Assembly (NCBI GenBank): GCA_030706405.1
Contig: JAUZOO010000009.1
Location: forward strand, 124,001-188,000
Length of the DNA: 64,000 bases
Reading direction: 5' to 3'
DNA from: Bacteroidota bacterium
Lineage (GTDB): Bacteria; Bacteroidota; Bacteroidia; Bacteroidales; JAAUTT01
A program made the translations under genes and the position numbers. Shown here piece after piece: positions 31,196 through 41,936 of this stretch. Under the pieces are notes generated by a model. It saw only the letters and a list, made by a program, of their open reading frames with translations, did no database searches and was not told the DNA's origin. Position 1 is the first letter of the stretch; every line of letters begins with the position of its first letter.

Positions 31196-32584
31196 ATGGT
31201 TTTTTTAAAGAATAAGTACGTTAAATTCGGTATAGCCGGTTTCCTTTATCTGCTTTGGGTAATTTGGGTAGGATGTTTTTGGCTGTTGCTCGGACTCGGG
31301 GTGATTTTTGATATTTATGTAACGAAAAAAATAAATTGGACACCTTGGAAGAAACGGGGAGTGAAAAATAGTACCGTTGTAGAATGGATTGATGCCTTGA
31401 TATTTGCCGTTATTGCTGTTACGTTTATCAATATTTTCTTTTTTCAAAATTACAAGATTCCGACAGGTTCGATGGAAAAAAGCCTGCTGATTGGCGATCA
31501 TCTTTACGTTACTAAATTGAAATACGGACCAAAGATTCCCAATACGCCTATAGCTTTTCCGTTTACTCAGAATACATTGCCGTTGACTAAGAGTACTAAG
31601 TCGTACCTCGACTGGCCTAATTGGGGCTATAAAAGGATTGCGGGTTTTACTCATGTTAAAAACGATGATATTGTAGTTTTTAACTTCCCCGAAGGTGATA
31701 CTGTTGTGGTTGAAATGGCTGCATCAAGCTATTATTCGATAGTTCGGGATTTTGCAGACCAATTCAGGTTGAAAGACCAACAAGAAAATGTTCCGGCACG
31801 TTCTACAGCAGAATATCTCAGCCTTGGACGTCAATATGTCTGGAAAAATTATGAAGTTGTATCCCGCCCGGTTGACCGTTGCGATAATTACATTAAACGT
31901 TGTGTTGCTGTTGCCGGAGATACTTTAAGGGTTATTAACGGGCAGGTATTTATTAACCGTAGTCCTCAGCAACATTTTGAGGATATGCAGTACAAATACC
32001 TTATAAAAACGGATGGTTCGCGAATAAACCCACAAGCTTTGGATCGGTTAGGAATTTATCCGAGTGATGTAGAAACGTCGGGAGACGATTATATCATTCC
32101 ACTTTCGAATGATAAAGCCAATGAACTTCGCAAGTTTAGCAATGTGAAATCTGTTAATAGGATAATAACTCCGCGCGGAACGTATGCCAGTGAGATATTT
32201 CCTCATAACTCGCATTATCGTTGGAATGTAGACAATTTTGGTCCGTTATGGATTCCAAAGAAAGGTACAACTGTAAAGCTTACAATGGATAATATTTGTT
32301 TGTACGAGCGTGTTATTGAGGCTTACGAACATAATAAACTGGAAGTTAAGAATAATACTATTTATATTAATGGAAAGGCGGCCTCGGCCTATACTTTCAA
32401 GATGGATTATTATTTTATGATGGGAGATAATCGTCATAACTCTGCCGACTCTCGGTATTGGGGCTTTGTTCCCGAAGACCATATTGTCGGAGCTCCCCGG
32501 TTTATATGGCTTTCGCTCGATCCAACCAAAAGTTTTCCTGCTAATATACGATGGAGCCGAATGTTCCGCTCCGCATCACGATAA
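31196..32584 (+). CDS. lepB: Signal peptidase I
   Basis: YKIPTGSMEKSLLIGDHLYVTKLKYGPKIPNTP; NYIKRCVAVAGDTLRVINGQVFIN; MMGDNRHNSADSRYWGFVPEDHIVG. Confidence 0.97.
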   Translation: MVFLKNKYVKFGIAGFLYLLWVIWVGCFWLLLGLGVIFDIYVTKKINWTPWKKRGVKNSTVVEWIDALIFAVIAVTFINIFFFQNYKIPTGSMEKSLLIGDHLYVTKLKYGPKIPNTPIAFPFTQNTLPLTKSTKSYLDWPNWGYKRIAGFTHVKNDDIVVFNFPEGDTVVVEMAASSYYSIVRDFADQFRLKDQQENVPARSTAEYLSLGRQYVWKNYEVVSRPVDRCDNYIKRCVAVAGDTLRVINGQVFINRSPQQHFEDMQYKYLIKTDGSRINPQALDRLGIYPSDVETSGDDYIIPLSNDKANELRKFSNVKSVNRIITPRGTYASEIFPHNSHYRWNVDNFGPLWIPKKGTTVKLTMDNICLYERVIEAYEHNKLEVKNNTIYINGKAASAYTFKMDYYFMMGDNRHNSADSRYWGFVPEDHIVGAPRFIWLSLDPTKSFPANIRWSRMFRSASR

Positions 32585-32631
32585 ACGACAAAACCCGGCC
32601 TAAAGCCGGGTTTTGTCGTTTATCGTGATGC
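32573..32631 (+). terminator. Hairpin terminator, 27-bp perfect stem overlapping lepB stop codon
   Basis: GCATCACGATAAACGACAAAACCCGGC-ctaaa-GCCGGGTTTTGTCGTTTATCGTGATGC. Confidence 0.85.
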
Positions 32632-32784
32632 ATAGTACAATCAGGCATACCCCTGTTAAATTTTGTTAAATGAGGCGTCAACCGGGAACTTTATGGATTT
32701 TTGGCCGTTATTTTGTAAGCTGATAAGAAAACTTACTTAAACTAAAGTAATTATTGTTAAATAACTCATTTAATTCTAAGTGCT

Positions 32785-34251
32785 ATGAGAACAAAAAGAT
32801 TTTTTGGAATGATATTGATTGCTGCTATGGGTGGTTTTGTTGCTTTGTTTGCCCATACTAAATTAGTAGATCGTCCACGTATTGCGGTGTCTGCCGAAAA
32901 TCCTGCTGCATCTTTTGCTGCATTTCGCGGAGCCCCGGGGAATAATCCGGTAGATTTTACGTATGCTGCCGAAAAGTCAGTTCACTCGGTAGTGCATGTC
33001 AAAGTTACAGCAATGGAACGGGGCTCTTCTTCGTCGAATAATCCGTTTTTTGATTTTTTCTTTGGTAATCCTTATTCCGAATCTAAGCCACAACCGGTTT
33101 CGGGGTATGGTTCCGGGGTAATTATTTCGAACGATGGTTATATTGTAACCAACAATCACGTGATTGAGTCGGCTGATGAAATTGAAGTTACACTTAACGA
33201 TAAGCGGCATTATAAAGCCGAAGTAGTGGGCCGTGACCCTGAAACCGACCTTGCTGTTATTAGAATCAAGGAAAAAGATCTGCCGTTTATAACTTATGGT
33301 AATTCTGATGAATTAAAAATAGGCGAGTGGGTGCTTGCAGTTGGCAATCCTTATAACCTTACATCTACAGTTACAGCAGGTATTGTAAGTGCCAAGGCTC
33401 GTAACCTTAATCTTTTAAGCGGCGGGGGACAAAGTCGTGAAAGAAATAATGCAACTATTGAATCGTTTATACAAACGGATGCTGCCGTAAATCCTGGCAA
33501 TAGCGGAGGAGCGCTGGTTAATACTCGTGGCGAATTGGTGGGTATTAATACGGCAATAGCTTCTCCTACAGGTAGCTATATTGGAAATTCGTTTGCTATT
33601 CCGGTAACTATCGTAAAAAAAGTTGTTGCAGACCTTATTGAATATGGTAAAGTTCAACGGGCATTGTTGGGCGTTGAAATTAAAGATGTAGATTCTGAAC
33701 TGGCCAAAGATGAAGGCCTTGATAAAATAGAAGGAGTTTATGTTGGCAGGGTTCGCGAAGATGGGGCTGCAGCTAAGGCCGGAATTAAAAAAGGCGACGT
33801 AATTCTTTCTGTAAATGGCACAAAAGTTAACAGTCCCTCGGAATTACAGGAACAAGTAAGCAAGTACCGGCCTAACGATAAAGTGGAAATAGTTATCAAC
33901 AGAGAAAATAAAGAGAAACAAATTAGCGTTACTTTACGTAACATAGACGGTAATACCAAAATGGTAGATAAAGATGAAGTAGCAACGCTGTTGGGCGCCA
34001 AATTTGTAGAAGCTTCTCAATCCGAAAAATCTAAGCTTGGTATCAAAAACGGAGTTAAGGTGATTAATGTTGGGACAGGAAAACTTCGTTCTGCTGGAGT
34101 TGAAAAAGATTTTATTATTATCAGTGTTAATAACCAGCCTGTTAATACGGTTGATGATTTGAAGCAAATTGTCTCGGGAATTAAAGGCGGTGTTTATATT
34201 GAAGGAATTTATCCGAATGGATTGGTATCTTATTATGCTTTTGGGATTTAA
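32785..34251 (+). CDS. DegP/DegQ-family (Do-like) periplasmic serine protease with PDZ domains
   Basis: GSGVIISNDGYIVTNNHVIESADEIEVTL; DPETDLAVIRI; QTDAAVNPGNSGGALVNTRGELVGINTAI; PDZ repeats. Confidence 0.96.
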   Translation: MRTKRFFGMILIAAMGGFVALFAHTKLVDRPRIAVSAENPAASFAAFRGAPGNNPVDFTYAAEKSVHSVVHVKVTAMERGSSSSNNPFFDFFFGNPYSESKPQPVSGYGSGVIISNDGYIVTNNHVIESADEIEVTLNDKRHYKAEVVGRDPETDLAVIRIKEKDLPFITYGNSDELKIGEWVLAVGNPYNLTSTVTAGIVSAKARNLNLLSGGGQSRERNNATIESFIQTDAAVNPGNSGGALVNTRGELVGINTAIASPTGSYIGNSFAIPVTIVKKVVADLIEYGKVQRALLGVEIKDVDSELAKDEGLDKIEGVYVGRVREDGAAAKAGIKKGDVILSVNGTKVNSPSELQEQVSKYRPNDKVEIVINRENKEKQISVTLRNIDGNTKMVDKDEVATLLGAKFVEASQSEKSKLGIKNGVKVINVGTGKLRSAGVEKDFIIISVNNQPVNTVDDLKQIVSGIKGGVYIEGIYPNGLVSYYAFGI

Positions 34252-34266
34252 TAACAAACTATAAAC

Positions 34267-34310
34267 AATTGATGATAAGGTCTTGCCTAAACTGGGCTTT
34301 ATCATCAATT
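34267..34310 (+). terminator. Hairpin terminator after the Do-like protease gene
   Basis: AATTGATGATAA...TTATCATCAATT, followed by tattt. Confidence 0.6.
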
Positions 34311-34379
34311 TATTTCAACAGTATTGTTGAATTATACATTAAAAAGGTCTAAATTTGCACAAATTTTTGAGGGAATAGA

Positions 34380-35240
34380 ATGAGACAGCTAAAGATCACG
34401 AAGTCAATTACAAACAGGGAAAGTGCTTCTCTGGATAAATATTTGCAAGAGATAGGTAAAGAAGAATTAATTACCGTTGAAGAAGAAGTAGAGCTTGCAC
34501 AACGTATAAAAAAAGGTGATAGAGCTGCGCTGGAAAAATTAACGAGAGCTAATTTACGGTTTGTTGTTTCTGTGGCTAAACAATATCAAAATCAAGGCCT
34601 TAGCTTGCCTGACTTGATTAACGAAGGAAACCTTGGCCTTATTAAAGCGGCCGAGAAGTTTGATGAAACCCGCGGTTTTAAGTTTATTTCGTATGCCGTA
34701 TGGTGGATTCGTCAGTCTATCCTTCAGGCTCTTGCTGAGCAGTCTCGTATTGTCCGGTTACCCCTCAACCAGGTAGGTTCTTTAAATAAGATCAATAAGG
34801 CTTTCTCTAAATTTGAACAGGAAAACGAACGAACTCCGTCGCCCGAAGAATTGGCCGATGCTTTGGAACTTCCAAAGGAAAAGGTTTCAGATACCCTTCG
34901 TGTTTCAGGTCGCCACGTTTCGGTAGATGCCCCGTTTGTAGAAGGGGAAGATAACAGCTTGCTTGATGTATTGATTAATAACGATTCTCCGAATGCTGAC
35001 CGTCGTCTTATCAATGAATCCTTAAGCAAGGAAATTGACCGTGCTTTGGCAACACTTACCGAGCGCGAACGCGATATCATCAAATTGTTTTTCGGGATTG
35101 GTATTCAGGAAATGACCCTCGAAGAAATTGGTGAAAAATTTGGACTTACCCGCGAACGTGTACGCCAGATTAAAGAAAAGGCTATTCGCCGTCTGCGCCA
35201 CACTTCAAGAAGTAAATTATTGAAATCGTATTTGGGTTAA
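34380..35240 (+). CDS. rpoD: RNA polymerase primary sigma factor (RpoD/SigA, short Bacteroidota form)
   Basis: [84 protein letters not shown]. Confidence 0.96.
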   Translation: MRQLKITKSITNRESASLDKYLQEIGKEELITVEEEVELAQRIKKGDRAALEKLTRANLRFVVSVAKQYQNQGLSLPDLINEGNLGLIKAAEKFDETRGFKFISYAVWWIRQSILQALAEQSRIVRLPLNQVGSLNKINKAFSKFEQENERTPSPEELADALELPKEKVSDTLRVSGRHVSVDAPFVEGEDNSLLDVLINNDSPNADRRLINESLSKEIDRALATLTERERDIIKLFFGIGIQEMTLEEIGEKFGLTRERVRQIKEKAIRRLRHTSRSKLLKSYLG

Positions 35241-35254
35241 CATATTTACAGATT

Positions 35255-35301
35255 AAAACAAAAAATCCCGGTGACTCATAATCATCGGGATTTTTTGTTT
35301 T
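35255..35301. terminator. Hairpin terminator between convergent rpoD and M13 peptidase genes
   Basis: AAAACAAAAAATCCCGGTGA-ctcataa-TCATCGGGATTTTTTGTTTT (20-bp stem, one G-T). Confidence 0.8.
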
Positions 35302-35305
35302 TGAT

Positions 35306-35333
35306 GTAGCTGTCTTTGGAACATGACAGCTAC
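35306..35333 (-). terminator. Second small hairpin downstream of the M13 peptidase gene
   Basis: GTAGCTGTC-N10-GACAGCTAC perfect 9-bp stem. Confidence 0.4.
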
Positions 35334-35344
35334 AATATTTTGTT

Positions 35345-37375
35345 TTACCAAATGACTGCCCTTTTTTCAGCAGGTAAATACATCGGATCGCCAGGTTGAA
35401 CATTAAAGGCTTTGTGAAATTCAGGTAGATTGGGCAATGGCCCGTTAACCCTGAAAAGTCCAAGCGAATGTACATCTTCTTTTGTTCTTCTTAGTATTTC
35501 TTTACTGGTAATATGTTGTCCCCAAACCCGTGCATAGGCAATAAAGAAACGTTGTTCCGGAGTGAATCCATCTGTTTTAGCCGGGGCAGGATTTTCCTGT
35601 AAAGCCTTCTTTAAAGCCGTGAAAGAGATGTTTAGCCCACCAAGGTCGGCAATGTTCTCGCCGAGGGTTAAATGGCCGTTGGCATGAACGGTATCGACTA
35701 CAACGAACGAGTCGAATTGTTTAGCTAAGGTTTCGGTGCGCTCTGTGAAGCGTTTTTTATCTTCGGAGGTCCACCATTGGTTAAGGTTTCCTTTTTTGTC
35801 GTATTGGGCTCCCTGGTCGTCAAAACCGTGGGTGATCTCGTGACCTATAACTACGCCGATAGCACCATAGTTTACGGCATCGTCGGCATCGGTATAGAAA
35901 AACGGAGGCTGGAGGATTCCTGCCGGAAAGCAAATCTCATTATCATTAGGGTTATAATACGCGTTAACGGTTTGCGGAGTCATTAACCATTTGTTATGGT
36001 CAACCGGTTTGTTAATCTGGTTAAGTTCATAGTTGAAATTAAACTTACGACCATTAAGTATATTTTGCAGGTATGAGCTTTTATTGATTGTGAGGCCCGA
36101 GTAATCGCGCCATTTATCAGGATAACCTATTTTTACACGGATTGCAGCCAATTTTTCGAGCGCTTTTTCTTTGGTTTCGTTACCCATCCAGTCGAGTTGT
36201 TTGATGCGTTCGCCCAAAGCAAACCGTAAGTTTTCGACCAGTTTTACCATGCGTTGTTTGGACGATGCCGGAAAATATTTTTCAACAAACATTTGTCCGA
36301 TAGGTTCACCAAGGATACTATTGGTTGTAGTTAAAACCCTACGCCAGCGCGGACGGATAACTTTTCGACCCGACATGAATTTGTCGTAAAATTCAAAATT
36401 TTGGTTGACAAAGTTTGAGCTTAAATAAGCGGCTGTATTGTCAATCAAGGTCCAAGTCAGGTATGCTTTCCAGTTTTCTATAGAAATGTTTTTAGCCATA
36501 TTATTGACTTCTTTAAAAAAATCGGGCTGGCCAACGTTAATATCTCCCGGATTAGCCAAGCCAATGCCGGTGAAGTATCCCTGCCAGTTGTAATTAGGCG
36601 CAAGATTTTGGACGTCGGAAAGTTTCATTTTGTGGTAATTGCCTTCCGGGTCGCGAAGTTCGAGACGAGTTTTGGAGGCTTTAGCCAATTGGGTTTCAAA
36701 GGCTATAATTTTAGAGGCCAATGTTTCGGCCTGTTTTACCGAATATCCTGCAAAGCCGAGCATTTTGCCAATGTGTTTAACATATTCTGTCTGGATTTCA
36801 CGCGAACGGGCGTCGGTGCCGGTATAATAATCGCGGTCGCCAAGGGCTAATCCGCCCTGAGCCAGTTGAGCAATGTACATTTCGCTGTTTTTGCTGTCGG
36901 CTTCGCCATAAAACGAGAATAATGGATAAATGTCCAAGGAGTGAAGGTGGATAATCAGCGCTTGGATGTCGTTGAAGTTTTTTGCCTTTTGAATTTTTTC
37001 GAGTTCGGGCTTTAATGGGGCAATTCCGGCTTTTTCGATACTCAGGGTGTCCATTCCGGCAGTGTAAAAATCGCCTATTTTTTGATCGATAGAACCTTGA
37101 GAACCGTGTTTTTGAGCGAGCTGTCCAACCAGTTCACGAAGCATTTTGTCGTTGTTCTCCTGTAATTTATCGAATGCTCCGTAACGACTATACTCGGCAG
37201 GCATTGGATTGTTTTTTAACCATCCGCCATTAGCAAATTCATAAAAGTTCTTGGCTGGATTGGTGGATACGTCCAAATCGTTAACGTTAATTCCTTTTAC
37301 CGGATCCTTTTTACCGGAAAACCCTGTAAACAGAACGGCTAAGGCCATTGCAGGCACAATTAGTTTGTTGTTCAT
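35345..37375 (-). CDS. M13-family metallopeptidase (neprilysin-like)
   Basis: GVVIGHEITHGFDDQGAQYDKKGNL (HExxH), LGENIADLGGLNISFTALKKAL; signal peptide from MNNKLIVPAMALAVLF (ORF track extends to 37456). Confidence 0.95.
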   Translation of the reverse strand: MNNKLIVPAMALAVLFTGFSGKKDPVKGINVNDLDVSTNPAKNFYEFANGGWLKNNPMPAEYSRYGAFDKLQENNDKMLRELVGQLAQKHGSQGSIDQKIGDFYTAGMDTLSIEKAGIAPLKPELEKIQKAKNFNDIQALIIHLHSLDIYPLFSFYGEADSKNSEMYIAQLAQGGLALGDRDYYTGTDARSREIQTEYVKHIGKMLGFAGYSVKQAETLASKIIAFETQLAKASKTRLELRDPEGNYHKMKLSDVQNLAPNYNWQGYFTGIGLANPGDINVGQPDFFKEVNNMAKNISIENWKAYLTWTLIDNTAAYLSSNFVNQNFEFYDKFMSGRKVIRPRWRRVLTTTNSILGEPIGQMFVEKYFPASSKQRMVKLVENLRFALGERIKQLDWMGNETKEKALEKLAAIRVKIGYPDKWRDYSGLTINKSSYLQNILNGRKFNFNYELNQINKPVDHNKWLMTPQTVNAYYNPNDNEICFPAGILQPPFFYTDADDAVNYGAIGVVIGHEITHGFDDQGAQYDKKGNLNQWWTSEDKKRFTERTETLAKQFDSFVVVDTVHANGHLTLGENIADLGGLNISFTALKKALQENPAPAKTDGFTPEQRFFIAYARVWGQHITSKEILRRTKEDVHSLGLFRVNGPLPNLPEFHKAFNVQPGDPMYLPAEKRAVIW

Positions 37376-37550
37376 TTTTGTACTATTTATTTTAATGATT
37401 ATTAGTTTGTTGTGTTTTATAAATGTTGAATATTTCGTATGATAAATTAAAATCACTGGTTGTTAAACAACTGCGGAAGATATGGGTTCAATATGAAAAA
37501 AAAGATGATTTTAGGCAGGGTGTTAACGGAATGGGTGTTATATAAAGCGA

Positions 37551-37583
37551 AACGGCCATTCGTTGTTATATCGAATGGCCGTT
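37551..37583 (-). terminator. Hairpin downstream of PKD lipoprotein gene
   Basis: AACGGCCATTCG-N9-CGAATGGCCGTT. Confidence 0.5.
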
Positions 37584-37593
37584 GGGGAAGGTT

Positions 37594-38283
37594 TTATTTT
37601 AAGTCTGTGGAATATACTCTGTGTTGCGAGGATTGAATGATAACCTGTCGTGGTGATACCGGAGCACTTTTTAATGAATGGCTTGTGGTATAGTCGACCC
37701 AAGCCGTAAAATAGGTAGTTGCCGAATTATCTATGTAAGGAGTTTCGATAAACCCGACATCCTCTTTGGCAAGTGTGTAGTTGTCGTGGTATTTTTGCCA
37801 CACATCGAGGTAATAATGGCCGGGTGCAAGTCCGCCAATCAGGGCAATACCATCCTTGACGGTATAAGTTGCTGTTATTGGGTTCGATTGGTTTAGCCAG
37901 TTACTATAAGTGGCGTAGAGGGTTATGGTAGCCCCTTCAACGGCGTATTTTTTAGTGTATTCAAGAACCTGAATGGACAGTTGAGCTACTTCAATGGTGA
38001 TAGTGTAATAATTTACCATATCGTTTTTATACGCGGCTAATCTTACGGTGTATATGCCCGGGTGCTGGTAATAATGAGTAGGTTCCGGAATATTTGTGGT
38101 GAAGCCGTCACCAAAATCCCATTCAAAATCAGTGGCATTAGTTGAATAATTGATAAAAGAAACAACATCGCCGGTTGCAACCAGAGTTTGGGAGGCATCG
38201 AAGTCTGCCTTGGGTTCTAATACCGGGGTGCAACGTGCAAATAACAACATTGCTGAGACTAATAGTAAAGCTATTTTTTTCAT
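37594..38283 (-). CDS. PKD-domain cell-surface protein, probable lipoprotein
   Basis: MKKIALLLVSAMLLFARC (signal), VSFINYSTNATDFEWDFGDGFTTNIPEPTHYYQHPGIYTVRLAAY = PKD domain. Confidence 0.82.
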   Translation of the reverse strand: MKKIALLLVSAMLLFARCTPVLEPKADFDASQTLVATGDVVSFINYSTNATDFEWDFGDGFTTNIPEPTHYYQHPGIYTVRLAAYKNDMVNYYTITIEVAQLSIQVLEYTKKYAVEGATITLYATYSNWLNQSNPITATYTVKDGIALIGGLAPGHYYLDVWQKYHDNYTLAKEDVGFIETPYIDNSATTYFTAWVDYTTSHSLKSAPVSPRQVIIQSSQHRVYSTDLK

Positions 38284-38358
38284 AGTTGGAGATTTTATTA
38301 TAAAGAGAGGCAAATCTTATGCCAGACAGAAGTGTCTCTTGGGCAGAAACAAATAAAA

Positions 38359-38381
38359 AGGCCGGACAAGTGCCCGGCCTT
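38359..38381 (-). terminator. Hairpin terminator downstream of araA
   Basis: Minus strand AAGGCCGGGCACTTGTCCGGCCTTTTTATTTG. Confidence 0.8.
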
Positions 38382-38402
38382 ACTTTTGAGAGAATGATAT
38401 TA

Positions 38403-39908
38403 TTATAATCCTTTAGCAAGCATATAATACATTTCGTTCCATTGAAGTTCTTTTTTGAACTGAGAAACGCAGGTGTCTTTGTCGATGTGCAGGAATTCAA
38501 CTCCGGCCATTTCGGCAAAGTCTTCGATGAATTCGGCAGTGATTGCCTGGCTAAATGCGCTGTGGTGAGCACCTCCGGCATAAATCCATGCAGCAGCCGA
38601 AGTTTTAAGGTCGGGCTGAGGAATCCATAATGCGCTTGCAACTGGCAGCTTAGGCATTTTTTCGTCAGGAATAACACAGTCGAGCGAGTTGGTAATAATG
38701 CGGAAGCGGTTACCCATGTCCACAAGGGTGGTGTTGATAGCCGGACCTGCAGGGGTGTTGAATACCAAACGGGCAGGAGCATCTTTACCGCCGATACCCA
38801 ATGGGTGAACTTCGAGGCGAGGTTTGTCCGAAGCAATGGTAGGACAAACTTCGAGCATGTGAGAACCAAGAGCTTTCGGTCCGCTAGGATCGAGGTGGTA
38901 AGTGTAATCTTCCATGAACGAACAACCGCCGTTAAGACCATGTCCCATTACTTTGAGTGCACGTACCAGCGCCGATTGTTTCCAGTCGCCTTCGGCACCA
39001 AAACCGAAGCCCGAAGCCATCATACGTTGCGATGCCAAACCTGGCAACTGAGCCAAACCGTTCAGGTCTTCAAAAGTGTTGGTATATGCGCCGAATCCAC
39101 CTTCGGTTAAGAATTTACGAAGCGCAATTTCAAGACGTGCCTGGTAGCGAACATTTTCATAGTATTTGCCACCTTGTTGTCCGTCTTTGGCAACGTCATA
39201 AGTCTGATCGTATTCTTTTAAAAGGGCATCAATATCGTTGTTGGAAACGCTATTCACAATTTTAACAAGGTCGCCAACGCCAAAGGTGTTAACCGAAAGC
39301 CCGAATTTAATTTGAGCTTCTACTTTGTCGCCTTCGGTAACGGCAACTTCACGCATGTTGTCGCCAAAGCGGGCAACTTTCATGTTTTGGAAATCGTACC
39401 ATGCGGCAGCAGCACGGGTCCATACGCCAATACGTTCCTGAACTTCGGCTTCTTTCCAGTGTCCAACAACCACTTTACGGTTTATGCGCAAACGGGTCAT
39501 GATGAAACCATGTTCGCGGTCGCCGTGTGCCGACTGATTCAGGTTCATGAAGTCCATGTCGATTTCGCTCCATGGCAGGTTTTGGTTGTATTGGGTGTGA
39601 AGGTGAAGAATAGGTTTGTTAAGAATCTTCAGCCCGTTAATCCACATCTTGGAAGGCGAAAAGGTGTGGCACCAGGTGATAATACCGATACAGTTGCGGC
39701 TTGAATTAGCGTCAATACACAAGTTGGTAATTTCTTCGGGACTTTTAAGCACCGGTTTGAAAACTACGGTTACCGGAATCTGAGCCGATTTATTGAAAAA
39801 GTCGGCAATTTCTTTTGAGTGTTCCGCAACCTGAGCTAATGTTTCCGGTCCGTATAAATGCTGGCTACCTGTGGCAAACCAAACTTCTAATTTTTTAAGG
39901 TCAATCAT
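38403..39908 (-). CDS. araA: L-arabinose isomerase
   Basis: [85 protein letters not shown]. Confidence 0.98.
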   Translation of the reverse strand: MIDLKKLEVWFATGSQHLYGPETLAQVAEHSKEIADFFNKSAQIPVTVVFKPVLKSPEEITNLCIDANSSRNCIGIITWCHTFSPSKMWINGLKILNKPILHLHTQYNQNLPWSEIDMDFMNLNQSAHGDREHGFIMTRLRINRKVVVGHWKEAEVQERIGVWTRAAAAWYDFQNMKVARFGDNMREVAVTEGDKVEAQIKFGLSVNTFGVGDLVKIVNSVSNNDIDALLKEYDQTYDVAKDGQQGGKYYENVRYQARLEIALRKFLTEGGFGAYTNTFEDLNGLAQLPGLASQRMMASGFGFGAEGDWKQSALVRALKVMGHGLNGGCSFMEDYTYHLDPSGPKALGSHMLEVCPTIASDKPRLEVHPLGIGGKDAPARLVFNTPAGPAINTTLVDMGNRFRIITNSLDCVIPDEKMPKLPVASALWIPQPDLKTSAAAWIYAGGAHHSAFSQAITAEFIEDFAEMAGVEFLHIDKDTCVSQFKKELQWNEMYYMLAKGL

Positions 39909-40238
39909 TGTTTAGTGTTTTATGAATTATTTAGTTTTTGAAATGATAATACAGCACAATATTACGAAACGAATTGAAAAAATAAAACGTTTTTTTTACA
40001 CTTTTTAACTTATTCGCTAACATTCTTTTGCATGAAGCGTGTTGTGATATAATACCGATTTGGCACTCAATATTTAACGTGTATGCTGCTCTGTAAATTT
40101 CAGGGTTGTCAGATGAGTAGGGAACCTATCTGTTTGTTTTGGATTTTGTGATTCCTTTGGTAACTTCGTTCTTTATAGGAGTGAATATCTCAAAAACTAC
40201 CTTTAATAAACAACTTACTTACTATTTAAAATTGCAAA

Positions 40239-40922
40239 ATGATGAAAAAGGTTATCCTGTTACTTTTGTTTACCGGTATTAATGTTTCATTGCTGTTTTC
40301 ACAAATTGATGAGAAGATGTCCAATGCTTATCTCGAATATAAAATTGTGAAGAACAGAGAAATGTATAATGGTTCAGACTATTCGAGAATAGAGGGTTCA
40401 GCCTATTTTCCGGAAGAGTTTGTTAATGGCAAAGTGTTTTTATTGACGGGCGATTCGTTGCGGGTATCGCTGCGATACGATCTTTTTCAGGACCAGGTTG
40501 AATTTAAAGATAAAGAGAAAATATTGTGGCTCGCTCCTGCGAATGTTAAGTCAGTACAGGTGGCAGACGAAATGATGGAAGTACACAATTATATGAAAGG
40601 AGATAAAGCTGTAACCGGCTATTTTGTCTGTGTTAAATGCGGAAAAAATTCGTTACTGAAAAAGCAATCTGTACGGTTTGTTTCGGCAGATGCTCCAAAG
40701 GCTTTTCAGGAAACCCGCCCCGCCCGGTTTGAAAAAAACGACGACGAATATTATTTAAAAACCGCCGATGGTCAGTTTTTTAAGGCTAAAAACAAAAGTG
40801 ACCTGGAAGACAATTTTGCTGGGAAACAACAGGTAAGTGCATTCATCAAAACCAATAAGATAAAAGCTGGGAAAGAAAAAGACTTGTTAAAACTGGTAGA
40901 CTATCTCAATACACTCGATTAA
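40239..40922 (+). CDS. Hypothetical secreted protein
   Basis: 227 aa, MMKKVILLLLFTGINVSLLFSQ signal peptide; family not recognised. Confidence 0.7.
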   Translation: MMKKVILLLLFTGINVSLLFSQIDEKMSNAYLEYKIVKNREMYNGSDYSRIEGSAYFPEEFVNGKVFLLTGDSLRVSLRYDLFQDQVEFKDKEKILWLAPANVKSVQVADEMMEVHNYMKGDKAVTGYFVCVKCGKNSLLKKQSVRFVSADAPKAFQETRPARFEKNDDEYYLKTADGQFFKAKNKSDLEDNFAGKQQVSAFIKTNKIKAGKEKDLLKLVDYLNTLD

Positions 40923-41209
40923 TCATTGTTGAAATGCCGCGGATTGTATGCTGTAGAATGTATGCAATCCGTGACATTTTTTGTTTATGTAGAATGATTC
41001 TAATTTTTACTTTTTTGTTTAATTTATATCGGTATTTATTGTGGGTTTTAAAGATTCGTGCTATTTTGTAAACGTCTTAACCGGAATGACGTTCAGAATG
41101 TTGGGTTAATAGAAGAGATGAGATGGCGTAAAGCCTTGTTGAACGTTGGCTGTAAAGGTTGAGATGGATTAGATACTTAAGCATAAAGTTAACCAAAACT
41201 ATATTGATT

Positions 41210-41890
41210 ATGGCAAGACAACTCTATCAACGTGATTCTGCAGCATTTCATCTGAATGCCACCCGTCGGCACATTCGTTTGGCCCGCCAGCAAAAAGGAG
41301 CCGAAGGTTTTGCTGATGCAATCCAACCCTTTTTCCTCGACCTTCAGGAAAAACAAAAGCTTACCGTGCAGGCCAATCAACAGCGCGAAGATACTTACGA
41401 TGACATTATGTACGCCGATCAGGCTCTTGACGATGCCATCCGTACCACGTACGAAACCTGCAAGCAGTACGACCGTAACCATCCGGGCGAGGCGCTGGTG
41501 CTGAAAATATTTCCTAATGGAACGTTTTCAGAGATCGTTAACATGCCTTATGCCGAGGAGCCATTGGCTGCCGATCGTATCGCCGTCTCCATCGAAAACC
41601 TTGGAGAGAAACATCCTGTGTATTCTTTAGTGGCTGATTTGCGGGCTAAGATAGCAGGTGTAAATGCTACGCTCGAAGCCTATAAGCAAAACCTCACGCA
41701 TCTAACCCATGCACAGGTTGCTGAAGAAGCTTCCAAAGCCTCGTTGCGCCAGCAATATGAATTTAACTACCTGGATGCTCGCAAGCAATTAGGTACAACG
41801 TATGCCGAACGCATTTTTCCACAACTGAGTGTGCGTAGCAAAACCACCACCGAAGAAGAAGCTGCTACCGCAACCTCCGCAACAAAATAG
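41210..41890 (+). CDS. Uncharacterised helical protein adjacent to repeat array 1
   Basis: Likely start MARQLYQRDSAAFHL (track start 41159). Charged helical sequence with FADAIQPFFLDLQEK...YADQALDDAIRTTYETCKQYDRNHPGEA and a low-complexity acidic/Thr tail. Confidence 0.75.
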   Translation: MARQLYQRDSAAFHLNATRRHIRLARQQKGAEGFADAIQPFFLDLQEKQKLTVQANQQREDTYDDIMYADQALDDAIRTTYETCKQYDRNHPGEALVLKIFPNGTFSEIVNMPYAEEPLAADRIAVSIENLGEKHPVYSLVADLRAKIAGVNATLEAYKQNLTHLTHAQVAEEASKASLRQQYEFNYLDARKQLGTTYAERIFPQLSVRSKTTTEEEAATATSATK

Positions 41891-41936
41891 GAAGGCTTAA
41901 AAAGGCGCAGCAATGTATTGTTGCTCGTTCATAACG

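Noticed and set aside
38138-38941. 267-aa minus-strand ORF overlapping araA and the PKD gene
   Set aside because: Out-of-frame reading of araA, whose own frame gives an unambiguous full-length isomerase; no coherent domain.
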